Assembly: GCF_009674495.1 (NCBI RefSeq)
Contig: NZ_WKJN01000001.1
Location: forward strand, 124,001 to 188,000
Origin: Duganella alba
Lineage (GTDB): Bacteria > Pseudomonadota > Gammaproteobacteria > Burkholderiales > Burkholderiaceae_D
Direction of reading: 5' to 3'
DNA: 64,000 nt
Of this stretch, positions 1 to 10,346 are shown piece by piece. Made by a program: the position numbers and the translations under genes. Numbering within the stretch: position 1 is the stretch's first letter; each line of letters begins with the position of its first letter. The notes beneath the pieces were generated by a model. It saw only the letters and a list, made by a program, of their open reading frames with translations. It searched no databases and was not told where the DNA came from.

Positions 1-2
1 CG

Positions 3-596
3 CTCAAGGCCAAATATCTCGGCAAGGACGACGGCATCGAACGCGAACGGCCGATCTTCGTCGCGGACGCGCTGTACGGCGCGGCGCTGAAGCAGTCGGG
101 CCTCGGTTACGGCTACGACGTCACCAATAAAATCAACGCCATCGTCAAGGAACGCAAGATCAAGAAGACCGACACCAGCATCGCGCTGGAGATGGACGAT
201 GCGTCGCAGATGGTCAAGGACTTCAAAAAATCATCGCTGGCCGACACCGCCTGTTTCGACAAGACGCTGACGCGCCTCGAAAGCGACCTCGACGCCATGC
301 GCGTGCGCGCCAACGCCTGGGCCAAGGGTGATCTGGAGGCGATCCGCAAGCTCAGTTATGCCGACCAGGAAACCGAATGCCGCGACGCCATGCGCAACGC
401 GGACTTTGTCAAGAACCAGAAGAACTGGCAGAACGTGAAGGAACGGGTGCAGGAAGCCTGGGTGAGCGCCGCCGAGAAGGCGCTGTCCACCAACGTCACC
501 AGCTTTGCCATGCTGCGCCTGTCGGACATTGTCGGTCCGGAGCATTATCTGGATGCGTTGAAAGCCAAGGGCTACCAGGTGGTCAGCCCCGACTGA
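3..596 (+). CDS. TraB/GumN-family protein, C-terminal part (partial)
   Basis: The frame is open from the left window edge, so the N-terminus is missing. The visible 197 residues include a W-A-K-G-D-L stretch and end in a segment of the form SDIVGPEHYLDALKAKGY, resembling the last strand and helix of TraB/GumN (Tiki-like) proteins, where a G-x-x-x-L...L-x-x-x-G-Y ending is usual. These are putative metal-dependent hydrolases, often periplasmic; the catalytic GxxH motifs would lie upstream and cannot be checked. The gene is convergent with the response regulator to its right, only two bases separating the stop codons. The family call is moderate, based on the C-terminal signature alone. Confidence 0.5.
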   Translation, partial: LKAKYLGKDDGIERERPIFVADALYGAALKQSGLGYGYDVTNKINAIVKERKIKKTDTSIALEMDDASQMVKDFKKSSLADTACFDKTLTRLESDLDAMRVRANAWAKGDLEAIRKLSYADQETECRDAMRNADFVKNQKNWQNVKERVQEAWVSAAEKALSTNVTSFAMLRLSDIVGPEHYLDALKAKGYQVVSPD

Positions 597-598
597 TT

Positions 599-2239
599 TC
601 AAGCCACGGCGGAAATACCGTACTTGCGCTGGGTATGGTGATATTGCGCCGTCAGCGCTTCCAGTGACGGATGGGCCGGGTCCAGGCGACGCATGCGCTC
701 GATCAGGAACATGCACTGCTCGGCCAGCGGCGCCTCCCAGCCCAGATCGTCCAGCTGCTTGAGAATGGCCGAGGTGGCCGCCGGCAGCAGCGACATATTG
801 CCGGGCGCCTTGCGCAGGCCGGCGTTGAGGGTATCCACCGCCGCGCGCAGGTCGCCATGCAGGCGCTGTTCGCTGGCGTGTGCGATGAGCTCGTCCACCT
901 GAATCTTGATCTGCTCACCCATGCCTTGCGCCAGGTCGTGGCGGCCGGCTTTTTCAAACACCTGCACCGCGTCGTCCATGGAAACGCCGCTCTCGGTATC
1001 GTTCATCAGGTTCAGCATCAGGTCCGAGGCCTGCTGGTCCAGCTTGACGCCGAGGCAGCTGTGCACCAGCCCGATCTTCAGGCCGGTCGACAGGCCACGG
1101 CTGCCCGCCACCGCGTTCACCGCGTTGGTCAGCTCGGTGGCCGCCGCCGTCATATTGCCGCTCATTTCCTGCAACAGGCCGGCGGCGATCGCCTTGCACA
1201 CGTCGACGTTCGGCCCGGCGCGCAGCGAACGCTCCATGTCGCGGATCACGCCGCTGACCTGGTGGGCATCGCCTTTTTTCACCAGCGTCTTGACCAGCTT
1301 GACGTGGTCCTCGGGATCGCGGAATTCCGAATACTTGGCCTTGGCCACCACCTGCTTGAAGGCTTTTTCGGCAACGCCGACATCGCCGGTCTCGAACGCC
1401 ACTTCGCCCAGATGCCGTAGCCGGCGCACCATGTGCGGCGAGATCGCCACGGCGTCTTCCAGGATGCGCTTGGCCGCTTCCTGCTGGCCCAGCGCCTCGT
1501 GGGTGCGCGCCAGCAGGTCGTAGGCGGCCATGTAGCGCGGATTCTGTTCCAGCAGCTGCGACAGGGTCTCCTGCGCTTCGATGTATTTCTGCAAGCCGAA
1601 GCGGCAGCGCGCCAGCCCCAGATGCGCCCAGGCCACCGGACGGGTCATCAGGATCCACTGGTAGACCATTTCCGCCTCGCCCAGCTCGTCGAGCGAAAAC
1701 AGCAATTCCGCGCGCAAACGGGCGAAATCGACGGCGTAGCGGGGATTCTTTTCTTCGGCGACCTTGGCGTCGGCAATCGCCTTGCGCACGTCGCCGTATT
1801 CAACCAGTTGATAAATCGGCAAAAACACGGTACGCCGGTCCACCGCGCGGCGGATGCGCTGGAGCAGGGCGTCGACGGTGAACGGCTTGAGCACGTAATC
1901 GGTCGGCGTCAGCTCGGCGGCGCCGATCACCTTGCCGTACTCGCCCTCGGAGGTCAGCATGATGAAAATGGTCCACGGCGAAATCAGCTTGTGCAGGCGC
2001 AGGTCTTCCAGCAGCTGCTGGCCGTCCTGGCCGTTCGCTTCGCCGCTGCCGTTGCCCAGGTCGTACTCGCACAAGATGATGTCGAACGGTTTCTTGGTCA
2101 GCTGGCGAATCGCCGTGCCCGAACTTACCGCATAATCGATCTTGGTGATCGACGACTGGCTCAGCATATTGTGCAGGTTGCCGCGCATCCCCGGATTGGG
2201 GTCAACGATCAGCACCGACAAGTCGCTATATTCAGCCAT
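599..2239 (-). CDS. response regulator receiver with TPR domain
   Basis: This is a 546-residue cytoplasmic protein. Residues 7-135 form a CheY-like receiver: an aspartate in IVDPNP near residue 13, the probable phospho-acceptor Asp60 in LCEYDLG, and Lys in YVLKPF. An unusual Gly/Asn-rich insert follows the acceptor loop. Residues from about 150 to 420 contain helical pairs that read as tetratricopeptide repeats (for example [20 protein letters not shown] and [20 protein letters not shown]). There is no DNA-binding or enzymatic output domain, so the output is probably protein-protein interaction controlled by phosphorylation. No kinase gene is adjacent. The start ATG at 2239 agrees with the beginning of the receiver domain. 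Confidence 0.8.
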   Translation of the reverse strand: MAEYSDLSVLIVDPNPGMRGNLHNMLSQSSITKIDYAVSSGTAIRQLTKKPFDIILCEYDLGNGSGEANGQDGQQLLEDLRLHKLISPWTIFIMLTSEGEYGKVIGAAELTPTDYVLKPFTVDALLQRIRRAVDRRTVFLPIYQLVEYGDVRKAIADAKVAEEKNPRYAVDFARLRAELLFSLDELGEAEMVYQWILMTRPVAWAHLGLARCRFGLQKYIEAQETLSQLLEQNPRYMAAYDLLARTHEALGQQEAAKRILEDAVAISPHMVRRLRHLGEVAFETGDVGVAEKAFKQVVAKAKYSEFRDPEDHVKLVKTLVKKGDAHQVSGVIRDMERSLRAGPNVDVCKAIAAGLLQEMSGNMTAAATELTNAVNAVAGSRGLSTGLKIGLVHSCLGVKLDQQASDLMLNLMNDTESGVSMDDAVQVFEKAGRHDLAQGMGEQIKIQVDELIAHASEQRLHGDLRAAVDTLNAGLRKAPGNMSLLPAATSAILKQLDDLGWEAPLAEQCMFLIERMRRLDPAHPSLEALTAQYHHTQRKYGISAVA

Positions 2240-2373
2240 TGTTTCTACATCCAGGATAAGTTTCGATCAGCATACCCCAAGGCAAGTGAAAATACCTGTT
2301 TTTTGGCGTCAAATGTTGCTTCTGTGGCAGCTTTTGTCCGCGAGTGGCACTATATGGCAACGCTGATAGCGGG

Positions 2374-2379
2374 TATAAT
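2374..2379 (+). promoter_or_regulatory. candidate -10 box upstream of purL
   Basis: A perfect TATAAT lies 89 bases before the purL start in the otherwise GC-rich gap between the divergent regulator and purL. No good -35 box sits 16-18 bases upstream, so this is a tentative assignment. Confidence 0.35.
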
Positions 2380-2467
2380 GCGCGCAAAGGAAAATCTCGC
2401 AAGACCAGTATCTAGTGCCCCATCTCCCTTTAAACCGCAGCCCAGCTGCATCAACTATCTTCCAACC

Positions 2468-5400
2468 ATGCTGATTCTGCCGGGCTCTAACGCCCTGTCC
2501 GCATTCCGTAGCCAACGCCTGTTGAACCAATTGCAAGCGGTGCTGCCGTCCGTTGCCGCCGTCCAGGCGCGCTATGTCCACTTCATCGACGCCGGCGCGC
2601 CGCTGTCGGCCGACGACACCAGCCGCCTGCAAGGCCTGCTGACCTACGGCGAGCCGGCCCACGCCGACAACACCGAAGGCCACGCCGAAGAGTTCTTCGT
2701 GATCCCGCGCTTCGGCACGATTTCGCCGTGGGCTTCGAAGGCCACCGACATCGTCCACAACTGCGGCATGGTGCACATCAAGCGCGTCGAGCGCGGCGTG
2801 GCGTACCGGATCAACCTGAAGACCGGCATCCTGGGCAGCAGCATCGGCGCCGCCAAGAAGCTGAGCGACGAGGAACTGCAGGCGGTGGCCGCCTTGCTGC
2901 ACGACCGCATGACGGAATCGGTGCTGCGCTCGCCGGACGACGCTGCCGGCCTGTTCCGCGAACTGCAGGCGCGTCCGCTGGAATCGGTGGATGTGATCGG
3001 CAGCGGCAAGGCCGCGCTGGACAAGGCAAATACCGACCTCGGCCTGGCCATGTCGGAAGATGAAGTGGAATACCTGGACGCCGCCTTCACCAAGGCCGGC
3101 CGCAATCCGACCGACGTCGAGCTGATGATGTTCGCGCAGGCGAACTCGGAGCATTGCCGTCACAAGATCTTCAACGCCGACTGGACCATCGACGGCGTCG
3201 CCCAGCCGAAGTCGCTGTTCGGCATGATCAAGAACACCCACCAGCTGCAGCCGAAAGGCACCGTGGTTGCCTACAGCGACAACTCGTCGATCATGGAAGG
3301 CGCGGAAGTGATGCGTTTCTTCCCGCAAGGCGAAGGCCAGCAGTACGCGCCGATCACCGAGCTGACCCACACGCTGATGAAAGTGGAAACCCACAATCAC
3401 CCGACCGCGATCTCGCCATTCCCAGGCGCCTCGACCGGCGCCGGCGGTGAAATCCGCGACGAAGGCGCCACCGGCCGCGGCGCCAAGCCGAAGGCGGGCC
3501 TGACCGGCTTCACCGTGTCCAACCTGCTGCTGCCGGGCGCCGTGCGTGCGTGGGAAAGCGACGCCGTCGTCACCGCGCCGATCAAGGATGGCGACTACCG
3601 CGACACCGGCAATCCATACGGCAAGCCGGAACGCATCGCGTCGCCGCTGCAAATCATGATCGACGGCCCGCTGGGCGGCGCCGCGTTCAGCAATGAATTC
3701 GGCCGTCCGGTGCTGGGCGGTTACTTCCGTACCTATGAACAGAACATCGGCAAGCAGTTCGCCGGCGCGCACGACACCGTGTTCGGCTATCACAAGCCGA
3801 TCATGATTGCCGGTGGTATCGGCAACATCTCGTCGCAGCACACGCACAAGAACGACATCCCGGTTGGCAGCCTGCTGGTGCAGCTGGGCGGTCCCGGCAT
3901 GCGCATCGGCATGGGCGGCTCGGCCGCCTCGTCGATGGCGACCGGCACCAACACCGCCGACCTGGACTTCGACTCGGTCCAGCGCGGCAATCCGGAAATG
4001 GAACGCCGTGCACAGGAAGTCATCAACGCCTGCTGGCAGCTGGGCGCGAAGAATCCGATCATCTCGATCCACGACGTGGGCGCCGGCGGCCTGTCGAACG
4101 CTTTCCCGGAAATCACCAACGACGCCAAGCGCGGCGCGATCTTCGACCTGCGCAAGATTCCGCTGGAAGAGAGCGGCATGGCGCCGAAAGAAATCTGGTC
4201 CAACGAATCGCAGGAACGCTATGTGCTGGCGATCGCACCGGCCGACCTGCCGCTGTTCCAGTCGATCTGCGAGCGCGAGCGCAGCCTGTTCGCTGTGGTC
4301 GGCACCGCCACCGAAGAGCGCCAGCTGAAGCTGATCGATCCGGAACTGGGCAACGATCCGGTCGACATGCCGATGGACGTGCTGCTGGGCAAACCGCCAA
4401 AAATGCAGCGCGACGTGCACCACGTGCAAAACGATTTCCCGGCCATCGACCTGACCGGCATGGACCTGGAAGAAGCCGCCCAGCGCGTGCTGCTGCTGCC
4501 GACCGTTGGCGACAAATCGTTCCTGATCACCATCGGCGACCGTACCGTGGGCGGCATGTCCGTGCGCGACCAGATGGTCGGTCCATGGCAGGTGCCGGTC
4601 GGCGATTGCGCCGTCACCGCGATGAGCTTCGAAGGCTACAAGGGCGAAGCGATGGCCATGGGCGAACGCACGCCGCTGGCCGTGATCGACGCCGCCGCCT
4701 CGGGCCGCATGGCCGTGGCGGAAGCGGTGCTGAACATCGCCGCCGCGCCGATCCGTTCGATCGAAGACATCAAGCTGTCGGCCAACTGGATGGCGGCCTG
4801 CGGCCAGCCTGGCCAGGACGCCGCGCTGTACGACACCGTCAAGGCGGTCGGCATGGAGCTGTGCCCGGCGCTGGGTATCTCCATCCCGGTCGGCAAGGAT
4901 TCGCTGTCGATGCGCACCACCTGGAAAGACGGTGATGAAGCCAAGGCCGTGCTGTCGCCGGTGTCGCTGATCGTGTCGTCGTTCGCGCCGGTGTACGACG
5001 TGCGCAAATCGCTGACGCCGCAGATCCGCACCGATGCCGGCGATACCGCCATCATCCTGATCGACCTGGGCCGCGGCAAGAACCGCCTGGGCGCCTCGTC
5101 GCTGGCGCAGGTCATGGGCCAGCTGGGCAATGCCGTGCCGGACGTCGACAATCCGGAAGACATCAAAGGCTTCTTCTCCGCCATCCAGCAACTGAACGCG
5201 GACGGCAAGCTGCTGGCCTACCACGACCGTTCGGACGGCGGCCTGTACGGCACGCTGACCGAGATGGCCTTTGCCGGCCGCGCCGGCCTGTCGATCAACC
5301 TCGACATCCTGACGCTGGAAGAGGGCCACGGCGCAGACCAGGGCGACGCCAAGAACTGGGCGCAGCAAATCGCCGAGCGCCGCAACGAGCAGACGCTGCG

Positions 5401-6523
5401 CGCGCTGTTCTCGGAAGAGCTGGGCGCCGTGATCCAGGTGCGCGCCGACGAAAAGTCGCTGGTCATGGACGTGCTGCGCTCGTTCAACCTGGGCGCTTGC
5501 AGCCACATCATCGGCAAGCCGAACGACCGTGGCGTGATCGAATTCACCCGCGACGCCAAGGTCATCTACAACAAGCCGCGTGCCGAACTGCACCGCCTGT
5601 GGAGCGAAACCAGCTGGCGCATCGCCCGCCTGCGCGACAATCCTGCTTGCGCCGATGCTGAATACGACCGCCTGCTGGACGAACAAGACCCAGGCATCAC
5701 GCCGAAAGTCACCTTCGACCTGAGCGACAACGTGGCCGCGCCGTTCCTGGCCACCGGCGTGCGTCCGCGCGTCGCCATCCTGCGCGAGCAGGGCGTCAAC
5801 TCGCACATCGAGACCGCGTATGTGATGCACCAGGCCGGCTTTACCGCGGTCGACGTCCACATGAGCGACCTGATCGCCGGCCGCGCCAAGCTGGACGACT
5901 TCCAGGGCATCATCGCCGTCGGCGGTTTCTCGTACGGCGACGTGCTGGGCGCCGGCGAGGGCTGGGCCAAGACCATCCTGTTCAACAGCGCGCTGTCGGA
6001 CCAGTTCGCCAAGTTCTTCGCCCGCAGCGACAGCTTCGGCCTCGGTGTCTGCAATGGCTGCCAGATGATGAGCAACCTGAAGCCGCTGATTCCTGGCGCG
6101 CACGCATGGCCGAAGTTCACGACCAACAAGTCGGAGAAATTCGAAGCCCGCTTCGCCATGGTGGAAGTGCTGGATTCGCCGTCGATCTTCTTCAAAGGCA
6201 TGGCCGGCACGCAGACGCCGATCGCCATCGCCCACGGCGAAGGTTATGCGGACTTCTCGCAGACCGGCAGCATCAGCGAAGCGGTGGCCGCCATGCGCTT
6301 CGTCGACAACCGTGGCGCCGCCACCGAGGCCTATCCGTACAACCCGAACGGCTCGCCGCAAGGCCTGACTTCGGTGACCACGGCGGACGGTCGCTTCACG
6401 GTGATGATGCCGCACGCCGAGCGCGTATTCCGCACCGTCCAGCATTCGTGGGCGCCGGAAGCGTGGGGCGAGGAATCGCCGTGGATGCGCATGTTCCGCA
6501 ACGCCCGCCAGTTCGTCGGGTAA
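2468..6523 (+). CDS. purL: phosphoribosylformylglycinamidine synthase (FGAM synthetase)
   Basis: This is large-type PurL (1351 residues; enterobacterial forms are about 1300), which converts FGAR, glutamine and ATP into FGAM in step 4 of purine synthesis. The N-terminal PurS-like region is followed by two AIRS-like synthetase halves (metal/ATP segments such as [13 protein letters not shown] and [11 protein letters not shown]) and a C-terminal class I glutaminase. In the glutaminase, Cys1195 lies in GVCNGCQMM and His1256/Glu1258 in AHGEG, giving a complete triad. The frame stays open far upstream, but the [11 protein letters not shown] start at 2468 matches the family N-terminus. The Shine-Dalgarno sequence is poor. 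The gene ends four bases before the convergent alkD-like gene. A very long antisense frame here is only a codon-bias shadow. Confidence 0.97.
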   Translation: MLILPGSNALSAFRSQRLLNQLQAVLPSVAAVQARYVHFIDAGAPLSADDTSRLQGLLTYGEPAHADNTEGHAEEFFVIPRFGTISPWASKATDIVHNCGMVHIKRVERGVAYRINLKTGILGSSIGAAKKLSDEELQAVAALLHDRMTESVLRSPDDAAGLFRELQARPLESVDVIGSGKAALDKANTDLGLAMSEDEVEYLDAAFTKAGRNPTDVELMMFAQANSEHCRHKIFNADWTIDGVAQPKSLFGMIKNTHQLQPKGTVVAYSDNSSIMEGAEVMRFFPQGEGQQYAPITELTHTLMKVETHNHPTAISPFPGASTGAGGEIRDEGATGRGAKPKAGLTGFTVSNLLLPGAVRAWESDAVVTAPIKDGDYRDTGNPYGKPERIASPLQIMIDGPLGGAAFSNEFGRPVLGGYFRTYEQNIGKQFAGAHDTVFGYHKPIMIAGGIGNISSQHTHKNDIPVGSLLVQLGGPGMRIGMGGSAASSMATGTNTADLDFDSVQRGNPEMERRAQEVINACWQLGAKNPIISIHDVGAGGLSNAFPEITNDAKRGAIFDLRKIPLEESGMAPKEIWSNESQERYVLAIAPADLPLFQSICERERSLFAVVGTATEERQLKLIDPELGNDPVDMPMDVLLGKPPKMQRDVHHVQNDFPAIDLTGMDLEEAAQRVLLLPTVGDKSFLITIGDRTVGGMSVRDQMVGPWQVPVGDCAVTAMSFEGYKGEAMAMGERTPLAVIDAAASGRMAVAEAVLNIAAAPIRSIEDIKLSANWMAACGQPGQDAALYDTVKAVGMELCPALGISIPVGKDSLSMRTTWKDGDEAKAVLSPVSLIVSSFAPVYDVRKSLTPQIRTDAGDTAIILIDLGRGKNRLGASSLAQVMGQLGNAVPDVDNPEDIKGFFSAIQQLNADGKLLAYHDRSDGGLYGTLTEMAFAGRAGLSINLDILTLEEGHGADQGDAKNWAQQIAERRNEQTLRALFSEELGAVIQVRADEKSLVMDVLRSFNLGACSHIIGKPNDRGVIEFTRDAKVIYNKPRAELHRLWSETSWRIARLRDNPACADAEYDRLLDEQDPGITPKVTFDLSDNVAAPFLATGVRPRVAILREQGVNSHIETAYVMHQAGFTAVDVHMSDLIAGRAKLDDFQGIIAVGGFSYGDVLGAGEGWAKTILFNSALSDQFAKFFARSDSFGLGVCNGCQMMSNLKPLIPGAHAWPKFTTNKSEKFEARFAMVEVLDSPSIFFKGMAGTQTPIAIAHGEGYADFSQTGSISEAVAAMRFVDNRGAATEAYPYNPNGSPQGLTSVTTADGRFTVMMPHAERVFRTVQHSWAPEAWGEESPWMRMFRNARQFVG

Positions 6524-6526
6524 TGC

Positions 6527-7186
6527 TTAGAGGTGCTTATTCGCCTCACGGAAACTGAGCGGCGCGAGCCGCTCTTTTTCTTTGTGGGTGAATAAGCGCA
6601 CCGCGTCCGGTGCGTGACGGGCATAATCCCTTAATGCCCAGCCGATGGCTTTTTGAATGAAGAATTCTTTTTCATGTGCCAGCGCCAGGGAATAACTGAA
6701 TAGCCGCTGCGCGTCGGTTTTATCGCGCCAGCCCAGTTGGTGCAACAGGGCGATGCGCCGCACCCACATATTCTTGTCCTGCAGCGCGGCGTCCATATAA
6801 TCGTGCTGGCCGCGCAGGACGTCGCCGATTATGCCGGCCAGCGTATCGACGCTGTCCCACCACGATTTATCCCGCACCAGTTCCAGCAGCGCCGGAATAT
6901 CCGATACCGCCAGTTCCTTCCAATGCAGCGCCAGCAGATCCAGCGCCACATAGTGATATTCCCGTTGCGGCAGCCGCCACAGCGCGCGGGCGTGCGCGAG
7001 CAGCCGGTCGGCGCCGGCGCCTTTTAACGCCCGCAGCAGCGGTTTGGCGGCCGCGCGGCGCTGCGGTGTGCCGACACCGAGGAAATCGAACTGGTCGCGC
7101 ATATAGGCGCGCATGGCCGGCGCACGGGCGTGGTCGGCGGCGGAGGCGAGGGCGGCTTCGATGCCGTTGAGGAATTCAGCTGTCAT
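6527..7186 (-). CDS. DNA alkylation repair protein (AlkD-like HEAT-repeat family)
   Basis: This 219-residue all-helical protein matches the AlkD/DNA_alkylation family: MRDQFDFLGVGTPQRR near the N-terminus, the REYHYVALDLL helix, DSVDTLAGIIGDVLR, and KNMWVRRIALLHQL followed by FFIQKAIGWALRDYAR, where the last motif holds the helices lining the DNA groove. Members remove alkylated bases without base flipping. I chose the ATG at 7186 because an in-frame upstream start would place codons inside the terminator hairpin of the neighbouring gene. The product is cytoplasmic, and the gene is probably transcribed alone, since the upstream parvulin gene ends in a terminator. Confidence 0.85.
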   Translation of the reverse strand: MTAEFLNGIEAALASAADHARAPAMRAYMRDQFDFLGVGTPQRRAAAKPLLRALKGAGADRLLAHARALWRLPQREYHYVALDLLALHWKELAVSDIPALLELVRDKSWWDSVDTLAGIIGDVLRGQHDYMDAALQDKNMWVRRIALLHQLGWRDKTDAQRLFSYSLALAHEKEFFIQKAIGWALRDYARHAPDAVRLFTHKEKERLAPLSFREANKHL

Positions 7187-7202
7187 ACTATTCTTCAGGC
7201 GT

Positions 7203-7232
7203 AAAAAAAGCGCCTGCATGCAGGCGCTTTTT
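7203..7232 (-). terminator. intrinsic terminator of the distal ppiC-like gene
   Basis: A perfect palindrome (AGCGCCTGCA followed by its complement) is flanked by A and T runs on both sides, so it could stop transcription in either direction. It lies just after the stop codon of the parvulin gene at 7248-8024 and gives a T run of seven on the minus strand. Confidence 0.85.
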
Positions 7233-7247
7233 GTTCAGCGATCCAGC

Positions 7248-8024
7248 TTACTGGACTTTGGCTTTTTTCACCAGCTCTTCGCGGTAAGCGACGATCTTGC
7301 GCTGTTGCAGGGCTTCAGCCACCTGCGGTTTGACTTCTTCCAGCGACGGCAGTTTGACTGGACGCGATTCTTCCAGTTTGATGACGTGGTAGCCGAATTC
7401 GGTTTTCACTGGCGTCTGGGTGATTTCACCGTTTTTCAGTGCCACCATGGCGTCAGCGAATGGCTTGACCAGTTTGCCTGGAGTCATCCAGCCCAGGTCG
7501 CCGCCGTTATTGGCCGAACCGTCTTTCGATACCTTGGCCAGCTCTTCGAATTTACCGCCGGCTTTCAGCTTGGCGATAATATCCTTGGCTTCCTGTTCGG
7601 TGGCCACCAGAATATGACGCGAGTGATATTCGGTGCCGCCCATGGCAGCTTTGTATTTGTCGTATTCCGCTTTGATTTCAGCGTCCGACACCGGATTCTT
7701 TTTCACATAATCCGCCAGCATCGCATTGATGATAATGCTTTGACGGGCGTTATCGATAGCAGCGGTCACATCAGGCTTTTTGCCGTAACCCTGTTTATCG
7801 GCTTCCTGCAGCAGTACTTCGCGGCCGATCAGTTCTTTCTTGACCATCTCGCGCAGCTGCGGCGAATCAGGCTGCTGGCCTTGGGCCACAACCTGCTTGA
7901 CCATTTGATCAACGCGGGAGGCAGGAATAGCCTTGCCATTGACGGTCGCGGCGTTCTGCGCGAATGCTGGTGCTGCAACGACAGCGATCAGGGCTAACAT
8001 CAGACGGGCTGGCTTCAACATCAT
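7248..8024 (-). CDS. peptidyl-prolyl cis-trans isomerase, parvulin (PpiC/SurA type), copy 1
   Basis: This is a 258-residue secreted foldase. Residues 1-22 are a Sec signal peptide ending AFAQ, so it acts in the periplasm. A SurA/PrsA-like N-terminal helical region (about 25-125) precedes one parvulin domain (about 132-228) with the motifs YHSRHILVATEQEAKDI, FEELAKVSKDGSANNGGDLGW and FGYHVIKLEES. A C-terminal helix ends KKAKVQ. It is a tandem paralogue of the gene at 8117-8893; the signal region, N-terminal domain and last helix are nearly identical and the parvulin core differs more. Each copy has its own terminator, so the two can be expressed separately. The likely role is outer-membrane protein folding. 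Confidence 0.93.
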   Translation of the reverse strand: MMLKPARLMLALIAVVAAPAFAQNAATVNGKAIPASRVDQMVKQVVAQGQQPDSPQLREMVKKELIGREVLLQEADKQGYGKKPDVTAAIDNARQSIIINAMLADYVKKNPVSDAEIKAEYDKYKAAMGGTEYHSRHILVATEQEAKDIIAKLKAGGKFEELAKVSKDGSANNGGDLGWMTPGKLVKPFADAMVALKNGEITQTPVKTEFGYHVIKLEESRPVKLPSLEEVKPQVAEALQQRKIVAYREELVKKAKVQ

Positions 8025-8077
8025 TATCTAAATCCTTTAAAAATTACACTCTGAAGGTGCATCATACCTACGCAGAA

Positions 8078-8105
8078 TTAAAAACGGCGCCCCGCAGGGC
8101 GCCGC
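8078..8105 (-). terminator. intrinsic terminator after ppiC-like copy 2
   Basis: On the minus strand, an eight-base GC stem (CGGCGCCC and its complement) with a four-base loop is followed by TTTTTAA. It lies between the two tandem parvulin genes. Confidence 0.85.
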
Positions 8106-8116
8106 CTTTCATTACA

Positions 8117-8893
8117 TTACTGCACTTTTGCTTTCTTTACCAGTTCTTCTTGGTACGCTTGCAGTTTCTTCTGGGTCAGCGCTTCAGCCACTTGTGGCTT
8201 CACTTCTTCCAGAGTCGGCAGTTTTGCGGCGCGGATGTCGTCCACCTTGATCACGTGGAAACCGTTCGGAGTCTGCACTGGCTTCTCGGTCACTTGGCCT
8301 TTGCCCAGTGCTACGAAAGCTTGCGAGAATACTGGCGGGAAGGACGAAGGCGAGGCCCAGTCCAGATCGCCGCCATTGGCTGCCGAGCCGGTGTCTTTCG
8401 ACTGCTTGGCCAGGTCTTCAAACTTGGCGCCGCCCTTGATCTTGGCGATCACGTCGTTGGCTTCCGCTTCGGTGGCCAGCAGGATGTGGCGCACGTGGTA
8501 TTCCTTGTCGCCGGCTTGAGCGACGAAACGATCGTACTCGGCCTTGATTTCCGCGTCCGATACCGGATTTTTTTTCAGGTAATCAGCAACCATGGCGTTG
8601 ATGATGATGGCCTGGCGGGCGTTTTCGATGGCGGTCTTCACATCGGCGTTTTTACCAAAACCCTGCTTTTCAGCTTCTTGCATCATCACTTCGCGGCCGA
8701 TCAGGTCTTTCTTGATCAGTTCGCGCAGTTGCGGCGAATCTGGCTGCTGGCCCTGGGCCACGACTTGCTTGACAACAGCTTCCACGCGCGAGGTCGGGAT
8801 AGCTTTACCATTAACAACGGCAACGTTCTGCGCAAAAGCTGGTACGGCGACAACGAGAAGTGCAATCAGCAACTTAGCTGGCTTGAAAGTCAT
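8117..8893 (-). CDS. peptidyl-prolyl cis-trans isomerase, parvulin (PpiC/SurA type), copy 2
   Basis: This is a 258-residue periplasmic foldase with a cleavable signal peptide (MTFKPAKLLIALLVVAVPAFA). The layout equals copy 1: a helical chaperone-like N-terminal domain, then a parvulin domain with VRHILLATEAEANDVI, the GGDLDWASP loop and GFHVIKVDDI. The parvulin domain differs from copy 1 mainly in the substrate-lining segment (SSFPPVFSQAFVALGKGQ against GKLVKPFADAMVALKNGE), which suggests divided substrate preference. It is the promoter-proximal copy, downstream of yciB-bolA on the same strand with a gap of about 120 bases that probably holds its own promoter. Confidence 0.93.
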   Translation of the reverse strand: MTFKPAKLLIALLVVAVPAFAQNVAVVNGKAIPTSRVEAVVKQVVAQGQQPDSPQLRELIKKDLIGREVMMQEAEKQGFGKNADVKTAIENARQAIIINAMVADYLKKNPVSDAEIKAEYDRFVAQAGDKEYHVRHILLATEAEANDVIAKIKGGAKFEDLAKQSKDTGSAANGGDLDWASPSSFPPVFSQAFVALGKGQVTEKPVQTPNGFHVIKVDDIRAAKLPTLEEVKPQVAEALTQKKLQAYQEELVKKAKVQ

Positions 8894-9016
8894 TATTAAT
8901 TCCTGTTTTGGAAAAAGTTTTAGCGAGTTGCCTGGATGGACCTGGACTAACTATCGTTCTTTGTCTTCAATTATTTTAAAAGGCGATAGCAGCCACTTCC
9001 AGACCCAAGCACGACA

Positions 9017-9298
9017 TCATACTTCGGACGGAGCCAATGCGGTAATGGCCAATGCATGAATTTCTTTATGCATCATATCGTGCACGGAATCATACACGAG
9101 TCGATGTCTTGTGACGAGTTTAAGGCCTTCGAATTGTAACGAAACAATTCTGACGTTGTAATGCCCGCCACCAGAGGCGGCGCCGGCATGTCCGGCATGG
9201 GCCGCCGAGTCGTCATCGAGCACCAGTTCGACCGGCGCCAGTTTGGCTTCGAAAGCGGCGCGCATGCGTTCCATGCGGGTATCTTGAATCTGATTCAT
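9017..9298 (-). CDS. bolA: BolA family protein
   Basis: This is a 93-residue small cytoplasmic protein of the BolA/IbaG fold. Typical features are the RMERMRAAFEAKLAP helix, the VRIVSLQFEGLKLVTRHRLVYD segment (the usual form is V-x-x-x-F-x-G-x-x-x-x-x-R-H-R) and the C-terminal IHALAITALAPSE helix. A Gly/Ala/His-rich loop around residues 33-46 carries possible iron-sulfur ligands. BolA proteins pair with monothiol glutaredoxins in Fe-S trafficking or regulate morphology. The start overlaps the end of yciB by four bases, so translation is coupled; yciB-bolA-ppiC is a recurrent betaproteobacterial order. Confidence 0.9.
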   Translation of the reverse strand: MNQIQDTRMERMRAAFEAKLAPVELVLDDDSAAHAGHAGAASGGGHYNVRIVSLQFEGLKLVTRHRLVYDSVHDMMHKEIHALAITALAPSEV

Positions 9299-9924
9299 GC
9301 CTGGTCCTTCATGTGACGCGACAGGTAAATGGTTTGCGCGACGATAAACACAAACATGATGGCGGTGGCGCCGAATGCCTTAAAGCTGACCCAGGCGTCG
9401 GTATTGCCCTTGAAAAGCACAAACGCCAGATACCAGTTCAATACGCCCATAAAGGCAAAGAAGGCGATCCAGGCCACATTCAGGCGGGTCCAGATCTGGT
9501 CCGGCAATTCGATCATCTCGCCCATCGATTTGCGCATCAGGTTCTTTTTAAACACCAGGTCGCTCACCAGCAGCGCGGCGGCAAACAGCCAGTACACGAT
9601 GCTCAGTTTCCATTTAATGAAATCCTCGTCGTGCAGGTAAATGGTGAGGCCGCCGAACACGACGAACATGCCCAGCGACAGCCACAAAATCCCGTCGACC
9701 TTGCGTCCGCGCAGCTTGATCCAGCCGATCTGCGCCATCGTGGCCAGGATGCCGACCAGCGTGGCGATCACGATGGGCGCCTGCTCGGCCGTCACCGAGC
9801 CACCGGAAATCATGCCGCTCAGGTAGGTGTTGATGAAGTGCTGCGCCGCTTCGGCGTTCCAGCCGGCCAGCTTGTAGGAGCCGAAGAACAGCAGTACCGG
9901 GATCAGGTCGAACAGGAATTTCAT
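9295..9924 (-). CDS. yciB: inner-membrane septation protein A (YciB/IspZ family)
   Basis: This 209-residue polytopic membrane protein has about five hydrophobic segments and the YciB landmarks: MKFLFDLIPVLLFFGSYK at the N-terminus, WIKLRGRKVDGILWLSLGMFVVFGGLTIYLHDEDFIKWK in the middle (in pieces), and TRLNVAWIAFFAFMGVLNWYLAF. The family affects cell-envelope and division processes; the biochemical role is not settled. It overlaps bolA by four bases and lies nine bases after the end of msrB, so msrB-yciB-bolA is probably one operon. Confidence 0.93.
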   Translation of the reverse strand: MKFLFDLIPVLLFFGSYKLAGWNAEAAQHFINTYLSGMISGGSVTAEQAPIVIATLVGILATMAQIGWIKLRGRKVDGILWLSLGMFVVFGGLTIYLHDEDFIKWKLSIVYWLFAAALLVSDLVFKKNLMRKSMGEMIELPDQIWTRLNVAWIAFFAFMGVLNWYLAFVLFKGNTDAWVSFKAFGATAIMFVFIVAQTIYLSRHMKDQA

Positions 9925-9933
9925 GGTGTCTTA

Positions 9934-10332
9934 TTAGTCTTGTGGGTCAAAGCGCAGGGACGCCGAGTTAATGCAATAACGCAGTCCGGTCGGCGGCGGA
10001 CCGTCCGGAAATACGTGGCCAAGGTGCGCATCGCAGACGGCGCAAATGATTTCGGTGCGCAGCATACCATGGCTACGGTCGACCTTTTCGATCACATTGG
10101 CCGGATCGAGCGGTTCGAAATAGCTCGGCCAGCCGCAGCCGGAATCAAACTTGGCGTCGGACCGGAACAACGGCGTATTGCAGCAGACGCAGGTGTAGAT
10201 GCCGTGCTCATGATGATCCCAGAATTTGCCGGTAAAAGCACGTTCGGTAGCGGCATGGCGCGTGACTTCGTATTCCATCGGGTCCAGTTCGGCGCGCCAT
10301 TCGGCGTCGGATTTGACAACTTTATTGCTCAT
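9934..10332 (-). CDS. msrB: peptide-methionine (R)-S-oxide reductase
   Basis: This is a 132-residue MsrB that reduces methionine-R-sulfoxide in proteins. Two CxxC pairs that bind structural zinc are visible (CVCC near residue 49 and CAVC near 97). [11 protein letters not shown] marks the substrate pocket, and the catalytic cysteine sits in RYCINSASL near the C-terminus. No signal peptide is present, so it is cytoplasmic. It starts 15 bases after the selO stop, so selO and msrB may be co-transcribed, joining two oxidative-stress functions. Confidence 0.96.
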   Translation of the reverse strand: MSNKVVKSDAEWRAELDPMEYEVTRHAATERAFTGKFWDHHEHGIYTCVCCNTPLFRSDAKFDSGCGWPSYFEPLDPANVIEKVDRSHGMLRTEIICAVCDAHLGHVFPDGPPPTGLRYCINSASLRFDPQD

Positions 10333-10346
10333 GGCTTATTTCTCGC

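Noticed and set aside
5521..5530. A fourth copy of GAACGACCGT
   Set aside because: It lies inside purL coding sequence, encodes conserved residues, and has no promoter context; treated as chance.
2309..6445. A 1378-residue open frame antisense to purL
   Set aside because: GC-rich codon bias opens the opposite strand; the protein has no motif and is rich in Arg, His, Gly, Gln, Val and Ala, while PurL has every expected motif.
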